Source: Gemmatimonadota bacterium (lineage in GTDB: Bacteria > Latescibacterota > UBA2968 > GCA-2709665). From it: a DNA stretch of 64,000 nucleotides. The translations under genes were made by a program, and so were the position numbers. How positions within the stretch are numbered: position 1 is the stretch's first letter; each line of letters begins with the position of its first letter. This document shows positions 54,401-61,879 of the stretch, piece by piece. The stretch lies in NCBI GenBank assembly GCA_028877215.1, contig JAPPFJ010000012.1, positions 124,001 through 188,000 of the forward strand, in the 5' to 3' direction. The notes under the pieces are model-generated. The model had not been told where the DNA came from. It made no database searches and worked only from the letters and a program-made list of their open reading frames with translations.

Positions 54401-56326
54401 GAAGGCGACCAGGGCGGGATGGTGATGGTGAGCTTCCCGAACTCGGCCGATCACGCCACGGTGAACAAGTATCAAATCTTCAGGGAGATGGCGGTGACCA
54501 CCAGTCTGGATACCGCCGGCAACCTCGCGGAGTCGGAGGCCACGATGGAGTGGGTGCCTTGGGCAGCGTTGGAGCTGGAGGATCCGAACGCGGACGTACA
54601 GCGCGCGGTGATTCCTGCGCTGGACAACGTGGCCACCTTGTGGGCGGTGGCGGCGATTGGCACCGGCGGGGCTTCGGGCGAGACCCCTTCTGCTGATTCT
54701 GCTCCTGCTGGTAAACGCGTGTTCACGAAAGAAAGCGTGCAGCAGACCCTCGAGTTGCTGGGTATGCCCGAGGCGGAGCTTCTGACGGACGACGAGTTGA
54801 TGAACCAGTTCAACGCGCCTGAGGACTACGTCAAGTCCATCCTCGGAGATCAGAAGAACCTGGTCTTCGCGCCGGTAAATCCGGACGTGAGCGTGCTGAT
54901 GGGCAACGGGTCGACGCCGTCGAACATCCGTACGAGCGGGCACCCGCAACAGGCGTCCGCGCGTAGAGCCACGGAGGAGCCTGTCGGCGCGACTGACGAC
55001 ATCGCTCCCGCCGCGGCGACGGACGCTGCCGGTGCGCTGAGCAGCGAAGGCGGGGCGGCGCAGGTGGCGCTGTCCTGGAAGGTTTCGGCGGATGAAGGCA
55101 TTGTTGGCTTTATCCCGTACCGCGGGTATAGCGTGCCGATCTACGGCGTGAAGGGCTACAATGTGCTGCGAGGCACCTCGGAGGATGCCCTTGAGTCTAT
55201 CGGCAGCGTTGGCGCGGGTTCCACGGAGTTCGTCGACACGAACCTTCCGGAAGACGCGCGAGCCATCATCTATCGTATAGACGCGTTCGACGGCAACAGA
55301 AACAGAGACACGGCGGGTCAGTTGGTGACGATCCAGAACGTCGCGGTGCGTGCGAGGTTCGCGGACGCTGATGGCCCCGTCTATATCATCGCGTTGGATG
55401 GCAGCACCCCCCTGACGGTTGACTTCGAAGACTTCATCGCGTTCGCGGCGGCCTTCGGTAGTCAGAGGGGCGATGAAAACTACAACGTGCAGGCCGACGT
55501 GAACGACGACGATATGGTGGACTTCGCAGACTTCATCAAGGCGTCGGGATCGTTCGGTCGGACGGCGCTAGCGCCCGCGTCGAAGCTGGCGGTGGTTCCG
55601 CAGCGTCCCGGCGTGAACGCCGATACGGAGATGAGGCTCGAGCTGGCCAGCGAGAAGGTGCTGGTGGGCGAGACGATCTCGGTGACGGTCTCGATGGCCA
55701 ATGCCCAGGCGTTGAACGGCTACGGCCTGGAGCTGATGTATGACGCTGACAAGTTCGAGTTCGTCAGTGCGGTTTCCGCCGAGAATGACCTGCTGAAGTC
55801 GGAAGGCGGCGAGACGCCGCTGTTCAAGAACTGGGCTGACGAGGGCCGCGTGTCTGTGGTCAACGCCATCATCGGTTCGGGCTCGGTGGGCGGCGAAGGC
55901 GCGCTGGTAACGTTCACGTTCAAGGTTCTGAGGGAGTTCGAGGACAGCGCCCGTTTCGAGATTGCTCAGGGCGTGGTGTTCGATCCCGAGCGGCTGGCGA
56001 ACCCGGTGGTGATGCTGGGCGCGCTGGACGTGCAGAGCACGCCGACGGAATTCGCGCTGCATCAGAACTATCCGAACCCGTTCAACCCGCAAACCAACAT
56101 TCCGTACGACCTGGCTGAAGGTGGGGACGTGGTCCTTCGGATCTACAACCTGCTGGGTCAGGAAGTGCGCACGCTGGTGCGCGAGCGCCAGGCGCCCGGC
56201 CGCTACACGGTGCAGTGGAGCGGAATGGATGACCGCGGAGTATCGGTCTCGAGTGGAATTTACTTCTATCAGGTCTCGGTTGCCGGTAAGTTCCAGGATG
56301 CCAAGCGGTTGATGTTGCTCAAGTAG
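51440..56326 (+). CDS. Giant secreted surface protein with dockerin-like, cohesin-like and C-terminal sorting domains (paralogue 2, S-layer-like candidate)
   Basis: The ATG at 51440 (MQLKSFQSLVLAVLLAFGF..., 1628 aa) has GGGAGG upstream and yields a signal peptide of about 29 residues. The earlier in-frame codons belong to the leader. The protein is strongly acidic, with repeated Ig-like beta regions. Paired calcium loops (VDFEDFIAFAAAFG...DVNDDDMVDFADFIKASGSFG) lie at about 1325-1375, a cohesin-like domain at about 1390-1520 and the FlgD-like sorting domain at 1535-1628. Codon use in the first two thirds is AT-richer than in paralogue 1. The strong promoter, long leader and own terminator suggest a very abundant product such as an S-layer subunit. 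That role is an inference. Confidence 0.85.
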   Translation: MQLKSFQSLVLAVLLAFGFAGISSANDNLAADAPTNPGAHGVWLQILEPADGEWAAIGDTVAVAVIARRGTVTEMEVGLVTDTMSVTGLDPVLAAYEYTLPETFDRDAPSAFYAAAEANGLYRFSASHSRLDSFYVRFIIDGEDDYESGDLNVRMGVRVTAGSALVTDGDGWLNNLRTHLKNSPGSSGLALVAVGDGVSIGVDANRPSNASIDRVGIAGGVTPTDATNTQINIKGGDKIEYKLYLDAADLATAGGSEVVVGLVESDDIVTPASGELTAVFQPADGEGIRRVYRVETDSLIGKQTFDIDALPDKNGFLVKKVTVAEGAFPDGLDKLYCVAYVTDDAGNQGYTAVAAPTLTAGADADFPVERLGTAGQDFGDVVSAPLTGYGGVVLPDDGDAATTADPGIATALVVYVADSQSPTVEVVHPAADGIVSGKAAQGLANYISDEDGSKGTEAADELLMSLKIKVSERIGAVTVEHKYADVKDVKDADSIAVATTKDAFTAAGDDVVGADLEILEIEPDEQDKDKPQETVVSVPLDWTYGAKHKSGRAGELRIHVEDELGNVKRDTIKNVTHDGVAPSIGSQFPTEANAPKDADNDDAPTINDVTKDPVFSISEPLDSLSIRYVEVGADPPQLIEQSYTAGGAVATAGEVLTREVKTVTDDEQFVDGRQYTLQIVAVDPAGNAVATAPQTLTFVDAFENPVAGAFKFFIQTDDGTEDGEAKHKSTVHAGQKFELNITALDTELSTDDEDVRAVTYRGKTRISIVVPEGDEDKLAGIKFSEGVSVLEDDMGKGIGYLDASGWKAGSRDDVYFTSDKALDNATVMLENVDGDEVKFSAKLEDVVVVAAQFGAFEIVALDPDPTETVSGAFQLKVTATDTFGNESMKKSGAADAKLHESLKVTFSSNSTKVRVPPGTQLIDESGTATVGADAEDVSTTVKIGVSWDDGEATGSLTLTVVGAVVEVPGAPAAPASLIVQDYKGPSGEGDQGGMVMVSFPNSADHATVNKYQIFREMAVTTSLDTAGNLAESEATMEWVPWAALELEDPNADVQRAVIPALDNVATLWAVAAIGTGGASGETPSADSAPAGKRVFTKESVQQTLELLGMPEAELLTDDELMNQFNAPEDYVKSILGDQKNLVFAPVNPDVSVLMGNGSTPSNIRTSGHPQQASARRATEEPVGATDDIAPAAATDAAGALSSEGGAAQVALSWKVSADEGIVGFIPYRGYSVPIYGVKGYNVLRGTSEDALESIGSVGAGSTEFVDTNLPEDARAIIYRIDAFDGNRNRDTAGQLVTIQNVAVRARFADADGPVYIIALDGSTPLTVDFEDFIAFAAAFGSQRGDENYNVQADVNDDDMVDFADFIKASGSFGRTALAPASKLAVVPQRPGVNADTEMRLELASEKVLVGETISVTVSMANAQALNGYGLELMYDADKFEFVSAVSAENDLLKSEGGETPLFKNWADEGRVSVVNAIIGSGSVGGEGALVTFTFKVLREFEDSARFEIAQGVVFDPERLANPVVMLGALDVQSTPTEFALHQNYPNPFNPQTNIPYDLAEGGDVVLRIYNLLGQEVRTLVRERQAPGRYTVQWSGMDDRGVSVSSGIYFYQVSVAGKFQDAKRLMLLK

Positions 56327-56339
56327 TCAGAAAATGGGG

Positions 56340-56385
56340 TATGGGAGGTTCCTTGACGGGGGCCTCCCATAGCTTGAGTTTTTCT
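56340..56385 (+). terminator. Terminator of the giant surface-protein gene
   Basis: TATGGGAGG (56340-56348) pairs with CCTCCCATA (56363-56371); a TTTTT run follows at 56379-56383. It begins 13 nt after the stop codon. Confidence 0.65.
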
Positions 56386-56444
56386 TCTGGAGTGAGCATA
56401 TGTGTTCTGGAGCCGAATCATACACACCGGGAAGGAGAAGTGAG

Positions 56445-57923
56445 ATGCATAGAGTTAAGCCGATTAGCTTCGTTACGGTCGCCGTCGCGTTTCTCGTTGC
56501 GGTCGGCGTCGGAGGCGTCGAAGCAGGCGCACTGCAGGATTCGATGCTGCTGGTGGATACCGTGGCCAATAAGGAGTTTGACGAAGGGATGAATACGGTC
56601 ACCCCTTCGATGGCCATGGCCGGCGACACGGTGAAGGTCGAGTTGTTTGTGAAAGGCGGCGGGGGCAACAAGGTCGTGGGGCTCGATGCCAAATTCGTCG
56701 CGGTCCTTGGAGAAATGATGATTGAAGAGGGTTGGGGGATTGTCGCCTTCGAATCCACCGCGTTCAATTTGCCATTAACGGTTGGACCCCATGCACTCCA
56801 GGTGGGGGCGTTGCCGATAGCGCCGGGGGCGGGAGAGATTCCCGATAACGGATATATTGGCACGGTGAAGATCGTTACGGCTATAGATGCTGTGGAAGGC
56901 GCTGCCTTCAAGGTAAAATCTGCCGTAATTAACCTGGCCGACGGGAGCGCGGATACGCTGGACGTGTCCGGCGCCATCGTGGCCGTCGCAGCGCCGGCGG
57001 GTCCGAGCATAATGGGCATGGGCGACGCCTTGATGGCAGGGAATATGCTTCAGATTCCCGCCGATGGCGGAAACGTCGAAGTGACGGTGGCGTTGGAGAA
57101 CGTCATGTCCGATACGCCGAGCGTATCCTGGACCGTGTCCGAGGAAGGCGAAGGCACGCTGAGCATCTTTGATAAAGAAGGCATGATGCTCGAACTCGAC
57201 GATATGATGATGTTGATGGACGCGCCAACCAAAATCGTACTGAAGGTAACCGGCGGATCCCTCGTGGTGACGGTGAAGGCCACCGTGGACGGACACGAGG
57301 TGGAAGCCGTGAAGTTTACGTTCACGCAGTTGAACCCGGCGGAACTCGCCTCCTTCGACGGCGCCATGCAGACCGACCGTGTGGTGCTGAACTGGTCCAC
57401 GGTCTCGCAGACGAACAACGCCGGCTGGCGGGTCATGCGCAGCGTCGACGGGGAGAACTTCGAGTCGGTCGGCAATTTCGTTCAGGGCGCTGGTACTTCG
57501 GATGCCCTGATGAATTACAGCTTTGAAGACCAGAACCTGCCTGGCGTGGACAAGGTTTATTACAGGCTCGAGCAGGTGGATCTGGACGGCTCGGTCTCGC
57601 AGTCGAACGTGATCGAGGTGCTTCTGGGCGCCCGGATGCCGTTGCCCACAGAGTTCGCGGTTAACGTCTATCCGAACCCGTTCAACCCGAGCACCACGAT
57701 TTCCTACGAACTGCCCGAGTCCGCTCCGGTTTCGGTCGTGATTTACGACGTGCTGGGCCAGCAGGTGCGTCAGCTGATCTCTCAGTTCAACTCGGCCGGC
57801 CGCTACTCGGTCCAGTGGGACGCCAGGGATAACCAGGGGCGTGGCGTTGCAAGTGGCGTGTACATCGCCAGGGTCGAAGCAGGAACCTCCACGCTGTCCC
57901 AGAAGATGCTGCTGCTCAAGTAA
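56445..57923 (+). CDS. Secreted cohesin-like protein with C-terminal sorting domain
   Basis: The ATG at 56445 (MHRVKPISFVTVAVAF, 492 aa) has GGAGAAG upstream and gives a signal peptide to about residue 27 (GGVEA-GA). Residues about 30-185 form a cohesin-like beta domain (MAMAGDTVKVELFVKGG...IGTVKIVTA). A second beta region follows, then a fibronectin-like stretch (VVLNWSTVSQTNNAGWRVMRSVDGENF...YYRLEQVDLDG). The C-terminus is a FlgD-like sorting domain (NVYPNPFNPSTTISYEL, VLGQQVRQLISQ, ASGVYIARV). No dockerin loops are present. It follows the giant gene's terminator and has its own strong terminator. Confidence 0.85.
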   Translation: MHRVKPISFVTVAVAFLVAVGVGGVEAGALQDSMLLVDTVANKEFDEGMNTVTPSMAMAGDTVKVELFVKGGGGNKVVGLDAKFVAVLGEMMIEEGWGIVAFESTAFNLPLTVGPHALQVGALPIAPGAGEIPDNGYIGTVKIVTAIDAVEGAAFKVKSAVINLADGSADTLDVSGAIVAVAAPAGPSIMGMGDALMAGNMLQIPADGGNVEVTVALENVMSDTPSVSWTVSEEGEGTLSIFDKEGMMLELDDMMMLMDAPTKIVLKVTGGSLVVTVKATVDGHEVEAVKFTFTQLNPAELASFDGAMQTDRVVLNWSTVSQTNNAGWRVMRSVDGENFESVGNFVQGAGTSDALMNYSFEDQNLPGVDKVYYRLEQVDLDGSVSQSNVIEVLLGARMPLPTEFAVNVYPNPFNPSTTISYELPESAPVSVVIYDVLGQQVRQLISQFNSAGRYSVQWDARDNQGRGVASGVYIARVEAGTSTLSQKMLLLK

Positions 57924-57952
57924 GTCCCGGACGTGCAGATGGAGAATCGAAG

Positions 57953-57986
57953 AAACCGCCGAACCTTCCGTTCGGCGGTTTTTTTA
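57953..57986 (+). terminator. Strong intrinsic terminator
   Basis: A 12-bp perfect stem (AAACCGCCGAAC at 57953-57964 with GTTCGGCGGTTT at 57970-57981), a CTTCC loop and a T-run. It lies 29 nt after the cohesin-like gene's stop. Confidence 0.95.
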
Positions 57987-58035
57987 TTGGGACCTCTCAA
58001 AGGCAGCTGTCAGCTATCAGCCGTCAGCCAAAAGC

Positions 58036-58174
58036 AGAGGCGGGTAGACGCAAGACGGGAGACGTGAGAAGAGATCTTTGCCGATGTGATCCTCCTCTAC
58101 GCCGCCGGCCTAAATTGCGACACAACGAGGCGAGTCATCTCTAACCTCTTACGTCTACCCTCTCACCGCCTTTC
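58036..58174 (+). repeat. R element, copy R15 (variant core)
   Basis: AGGCGGGTAGACGC...GATCTTTGCCGATG...CGCC-GCC-GGCC...CAACGAGGCGAG...CGTCTACCCTCTCACCGCCTTT. It is the plus-oriented partner of the R14 subfamily. The 57987-58885 gap also holds a GGCCCTCTCTCC/GGAAAGAGGG palindrome (about 58190-58216), a CCCCCTTCC...GGAAGGGGG palindrome (58317-58342) and R16. No gene is seen. Confidence 0.75.
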
Positions 58175-58687
58175 GGAGACCTCTCTCCCCGGCCCTCTCT
58201 CCTAAAGGAAAGAGGGGGAAAAACGGGATTCGCGTGGCGGTTATCTATAGGCACTCTTATTGATAGGATGTCGCTAGCCCGGCACGTCGCAACCCGGTTA
58301 GATCCACCCCTCACGGTTCCCCCTTCCTCTCAGGAAGGGGGTTAGGGGGTAGGTTCCGCCCTGTCAATGCATTTCACAACTGGCGACCGGGGGTACGGGG
58401 GTTTTTCCGTGTTAATCCGTTCCGCGCCGATGTTTTGGCACACGTCAGGGAGTCGCAGGCCACTGAGTTGCATTCGTGCCTCTGAGGGTATTCACGGAAA
58501 AACCGGCCCCCTGCCGAAGGGCGCGCTTCTTTTTGGTCCTTTTTCTTACGCGGATAAGAAAAAGGACGTAAAAGAAAGAAAAATAATGATTTAAATTGAG
58601 AAAAAGACATCTGTCAATCACAAAAACCATCATTCGTCTTTCCTTCCAAATCATGCCTACGGCGTGGTCCTTAGAACCAGCAAGAAC

Positions 58688-58799
58688 TCGACGGGAGAGA
58701 TTACCTGCCTTGAGAGGATACATTTCGTGCCGAAGGCAAGGAGGAAAAACATACCGGGCGAGATTTTTTCTACCGTCTACCGGCTCCCGTCTCCCCGAT
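58688..58799 (-). repeat. R element, copy R16 (inverted)
   Basis: Read on the minus strand, the core is identical over about 60 bp to R2 and R4 (TGCC-TTC-GGCA, AAATGTATCC, AAGGCAGG). Arms are short and the GGTGGTG module is absent. Confidence 0.85.
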
Positions 58800-58842
58800 T
58801 CTAAGGAACGAACCCATCCCATATTCGTTAAAGAGGTTAGCT

Positions 58843-58857
58843 TGGTTCGGTTTTCGC
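58843..58857 (+). promoter_or_regulatory. Weak candidate sigma-54 promoter upstream of the beta-barrel gene
   Basis: TGGTTCG-GTTT-TCGC keeps the GG-N10-GC spacing but matches the consensus less well than the 42761 site. It would start transcription near 58869, 17 nt before the ATG. Confidence 0.25.
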
Positions 58858-58885
58858 AATAACAAATGGAAAACAGGAGAACCAT

Positions 58886-59713
58886 ATGAGAAAGAGGATC
58901 ACAATTCTTGCCGCAACTCTTCCGTTGCTGTTTGCGTCCCACGCGTTCGCAGGCGCCTGGACCCAGAAAAAGGGTGGCTATTATCTCAAGCTGGCGGGCG
59001 GATACCTAAATGCCACACAGGATATAAACGCCGCGGGGGATAAGGTCGACAAGGACGGGGAGGGCAGATTGCGGGACGTAAACTGCACGGCGTATATCGA
59101 GTACGGGATTTCGGATGATCTGACGCTCGTGGCCACGGCCCCGTACAAGAATATGAAGGATACCCGCACTTTCCAGACGGGAACCGCGCTCGAGCGGCGC
59201 TGGGGATTCGGCGACGTGGAGGTCCGGATGCGGCGCCTGCTATGGAACAGGGACTTCGTTGCGTCCGTTGCCGCTGGCGGGAAGATCCCGACCTGGTACG
59301 AGGACGACGAGAACACGCGGGTGCCGTTGAGCACGAAGAAGATCGACGGAGACGCGCGCCTCCTGATCGGAAAATCACTCTACCCGCTCCCGGGGTATTT
59401 CACGGGTGAAGTGGGCTATCGGGTGCGCGGGGGGACGTTCAGCAACGAGTGGTTCTACACGCTGGAGGCCGGCGTAACCTACGACCGGATTTTGATCAAG
59501 GGCTTCGTCTCCGGGATCCGCACGTTCGGCAACTGCGATCCGGGGGATGCCGTGGGTATCATCGGGGACCAGAACATCCTGAAGATCTCCCCGGGAATCA
59601 TCTACAAGCTGAACTCGAGGGTGGAGCTGAGTATGGATCTGATCCACGTCGCGTCCGGATGCAATACCACCGCCGGCAATACGTTCTTCGTCGGCGTGGC
59701 CCTGAAGCGTTGA
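58886..59713 (+). CDS. Outer-membrane beta-barrel protein (hypothetical)
   Basis: This 275-aa protein has a signal peptide (MRKRITILAATLPLLFASHAFA-GA). The rest alternates polar and aromatic/hydrophobic residues in about 12 amphipathic strands (GGYYLKLAGGYLNAT, CTAYIEYGISDDLTLVATAPY, GEVGYRVRGG, WFYTLEAGVTYD) and ends with an aliphatic final strand, NTFFVGVALKR. This fits an outer-membrane channel or transporter of unknown substrate. CAGGAG stands 6 nt upstream of the ATG. It is 41 nt before msrP, likely in one operon. Confidence 0.75.
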   Translation: MRKRITILAATLPLLFASHAFAGAWTQKKGGYYLKLAGGYLNATQDINAAGDKVDKDGEGRLRDVNCTAYIEYGISDDLTLVATAPYKNMKDTRTFQTGTALERRWGFGDVEVRMRRLLWNRDFVASVAAGGKIPTWYEDDENTRVPLSTKKIDGDARLLIGKSLYPLPGYFTGEVGYRVRGGTFSNEWFYTLEAGVTYDRILIKGFVSGIRTFGNCDPGDAVGIIGDQNILKISPGIIYKLNSRVELSMDLIHVASGCNTTAGNTFFVGVALKR

Positions 59714-59754
59714 CACCGGCAATCGATTATTGACGAAAAGAGGAGGCAGACCCA

Positions 59755-60813
59755 ATGGCGAATATCGTGATACCCAGGGGATGGGAGATGCCGGAAAGCG
59801 AGGCCACGTCGGAAGACGTGTACGTGAACCGGCGCAAGTTCCTCAAAGCCGCTGGCGCGGCGGGAGCCGCGGGCATGCTGGCAGGGTGCGGGAGCGAGCG
59901 GGTGTTCGAGCCGTTCGAGCCCGAACCGGTCGCCACCGACGAGGATGAGGACAAGGAAGAAGAGAAAGAGGAAGAAGAGGAGGAGGAAGAAGAAGAGGAA
60001 GAGGAGGAGGAAGAAGAGGTCAAGCCGGCGTACCCGGCGCAGACGAATCCGAAATTCTCGGAACTGGACCGCAACCTGACGAATGAGGAGATTGCCGGGG
60101 GATACAACAACTTTTACGAGTTCAGCCGGGGGAAGACCGGGGTCCTGGAAAAGGCGGACAAATTCGTGATCAATCCGTGGACGCTGGAGGTCAAGGGGTT
60201 GGTCAGCAATCCGCTCACCCTGGATTACGACGCGCTCCACCGCAGATTCCCGCTGGAAGAGCGGCTCTACCGGCTGCGCTGCGTGGAGGCGTGGTCCATG
60301 GCCATACCCTGGACGGGATTCCCCATGAGCGCGTTGATCGAAGCCGTGGAGCCGCAATCGGGCGCCACGCACGTCAAGTTCAACACGTTCATCAACCCGG
60401 ACCAGGCGCCCGGTCAGTTCGACAACCCGCAGTGGCCGTGGCCCTACCAGGAAGGGCTCAGAATGGATGAAGCGATGAACGAACTCACCTTCGTCGCCAC
60501 GGGCATCTACGGCCACGAACTGCCGAAGCAGCACGGCGCGCCGGTCCGGCTCGTTATCCCCTGGAAATACGGATTCAAGAGCGGGAAGTCGATTGTATCC
60601 ATTGAGTTCGTGGCTGAGCAACCGGCCACGTTCTGGAATGAGCTCGTCCCGAATGAGTATGGATTCCTGGCGAACGTGGAGCCCGACGTGGCGCATCCGC
60701 GCTGGTCGCAGAAGACGGAGCGGTTCATCACAACCGACGCGTCGAAGCCGCTCGTGCGCCCCACGCTTCTGTACAACGGGTACCAGGAATTCGTGCAGGA
60801 TATGTATGGCTGA
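59755..60813 (+). CDS. msrP: MsrP/YedY-type molybdopterin oxidoreductase with a poly-Glu linker
   Basis: This 352-aa periplasmic catalytic subunit should reduce methionine sulfoxide in oxidised proteins. The N-terminus has a twin-arginine motif (NRRKFLKAAG, Arg26-Arg27) and a cysteine in a lipobox-like LAGCGS (Cys45), so it may be a Tat lipoprotein. Residues 62-88 form an acidic linker ending in 17 consecutive Glu, absent from standard MsrP. The Mo-cofactor domain is intact: YRLRCVEAWSMAIPWTGFP with ligand Cys176, and PVRLVIPWKYGFKSGKSI. GAGGAGG precedes the ATG. The haem partner MsrQ is not next to it. Confidence 0.9.
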   Translation: MANIVIPRGWEMPESEATSEDVYVNRRKFLKAAGAAGAAGMLAGCGSERVFEPFEPEPVATDEDEDKEEEKEEEEEEEEEEEEEEEEEVKPAYPAQTNPKFSELDRNLTNEEIAGGYNNFYEFSRGKTGVLEKADKFVINPWTLEVKGLVSNPLTLDYDALHRRFPLEERLYRLRCVEAWSMAIPWTGFPMSALIEAVEPQSGATHVKFNTFINPDQAPGQFDNPQWPWPYQEGLRMDEAMNELTFVATGIYGHELPKQHGAPVRLVIPWKYGFKSGKSIVSIEFVAEQPATFWNELVPNEYGFLANVEPDVAHPRWSQKTERFITTDASKPLVRPTLLYNGYQEFVQDMYG

Positions 60814-60840
60814 GGCGGGGATTTAGCCGCGGGAGTCGAA

Positions 60841-61677
60841 ATGATCATCGACGTCAACGCGTGGGTGGGGCACTGGCCGTTCCGGCAGTTGCGTCACAAT
60901 ACGGTACAGGGCCTGCTGAGGCTGATGGACCGAAGCGGGATCGACCGGGCGGTGGTGGCGTCAATCCACGGGATATTCTACCGGAACCCCCATTCGGCCA
61001 ACGAGGAGCTGGCCAGGCAGGTGATGCGCCACCGGGACCGCCTGATTCCGTTCGCCACGCTGAATCCGGCCTACGCGGGATGGGAGGAGGACCTGCGCCG
61101 GTGCGCCGAAGACCTGGAACTGTGCGGAATTCGCCTGTATCCGCAATATCACGGATATGAACCGGATTCCGAAGAGGCGCTGGATTTTCTGGATGCTGTT
61201 GCGGATCTGGGATGGTCCGTTCAGGTGCCGATGCGCATTGTGGACCGGCGGCAGCGGCATCCCTGGGATCTGGCCGATGACCTGAAGCCGGCGACGTTTC
61301 GTCGGCTTTTTGGTTTGCGGCCGCACATCCGCTGGATGATTCTGAACGGCGCAGGTTTCACGGGGCGCATATTGCCCCCGGACGTCCGCTTCCTGGTGGA
61401 CGTCTCCCGCCTTACCGCAGTATTGGAGCGCAGTATACAGGGGCTTACGCAGGCCTGGGGCAACGGGCGTCTGGCCTTCGGTTCGGGCATGCCGTTCAAC
61501 ACCCCCGCGCCCGCATTGCTCAAACTGCAGGTCCTGGACGCGCCCCACGACGTCAGGGAAGCCATCGCCTGGCGCAACGCAGACACCATGCTCCGGTGTG
61601 GGGGAGAAAACAACAGAACCGGCCTCACACAAAGACACAAAGGACACAAAAAAAAGCAGTCAGCAAAAAGCGGGTAG
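60841..61677 (+). CDS. Amidohydrolase-like TIM-barrel protein with a repeat-derived C-terminus
   Basis: This 278-aa protein resembles amidohydrolase family 2 (MIIDVNAWVGHWPFRQL..., FATLNPAYAGWEEDLRRC, CGIRLYPQYHGYEPDSEEAL, ...IAWRNADTMLR). The first metal motif is changed (DVNAWVGHWP instead of DxHxH), so metal binding and activity are uncertain. The natural C-terminus is near NADTMLRCGGE at about residue 254. The last 24 residues (NRTGLTQRHKGHKKKQSAKSG) translate an inverted CTTTGTGTCTTTGTGTGAGG repeat and the end of R17, which supplies the TAG stop. It is 27 nt after msrP. Confidence 0.75.
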   Translation: MIIDVNAWVGHWPFRQLRHNTVQGLLRLMDRSGIDRAVVASIHGIFYRNPHSANEELARQVMRHRDRLIPFATLNPAYAGWEEDLRRCAEDLELCGIRLYPQYHGYEPDSEEALDFLDAVADLGWSVQVPMRIVDRRQRHPWDLADDLKPATFRRLFGLRPHIRWMILNGAGFTGRILPPDVRFLVDVSRLTAVLERSIQGLTQAWGNGRLAFGSGMPFNTPAPALLKLQVLDAPHDVREAIAWRNADTMLRCGGENNRTGLTQRHKGHKKKQSAKSG

Positions 61678-61859
61678 ACGTAAGCCGGGAGAGGGTAGAA
61701 GACCACACCCCGCCCCCACCACCTGGTGAGACGTAAGCCGGGAGAGGGAAGAGATTTCCTGCCCCGTGAGGATTCCTCTCGTGCCGGAGGCAACGAGGAA
61801 TAACATACCCGGCAACGATCTCATCTACCGTCTTACGTCTCCCGTCTACCCGCCTTTTA
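61666..61859 (-). repeat. R element, copy R17 (inverted)
   Basis: On the minus strand it reads AAAAGGCGGGTAGACGG...CCTCGTTGCC-TCC-GGCACG...CACGGGGCAGG, one GGTGGTGGGG module, then CCGGCTTACGTCTACCCGCTTTTT. Its plus-strand left end provides the amidohydrolase stop codon. The other end lies 21 nt from the WD40 gene's stop. Confidence 0.85.
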
Positions 61860-61879
61860 GCGACCTCACTCCCCCACCC

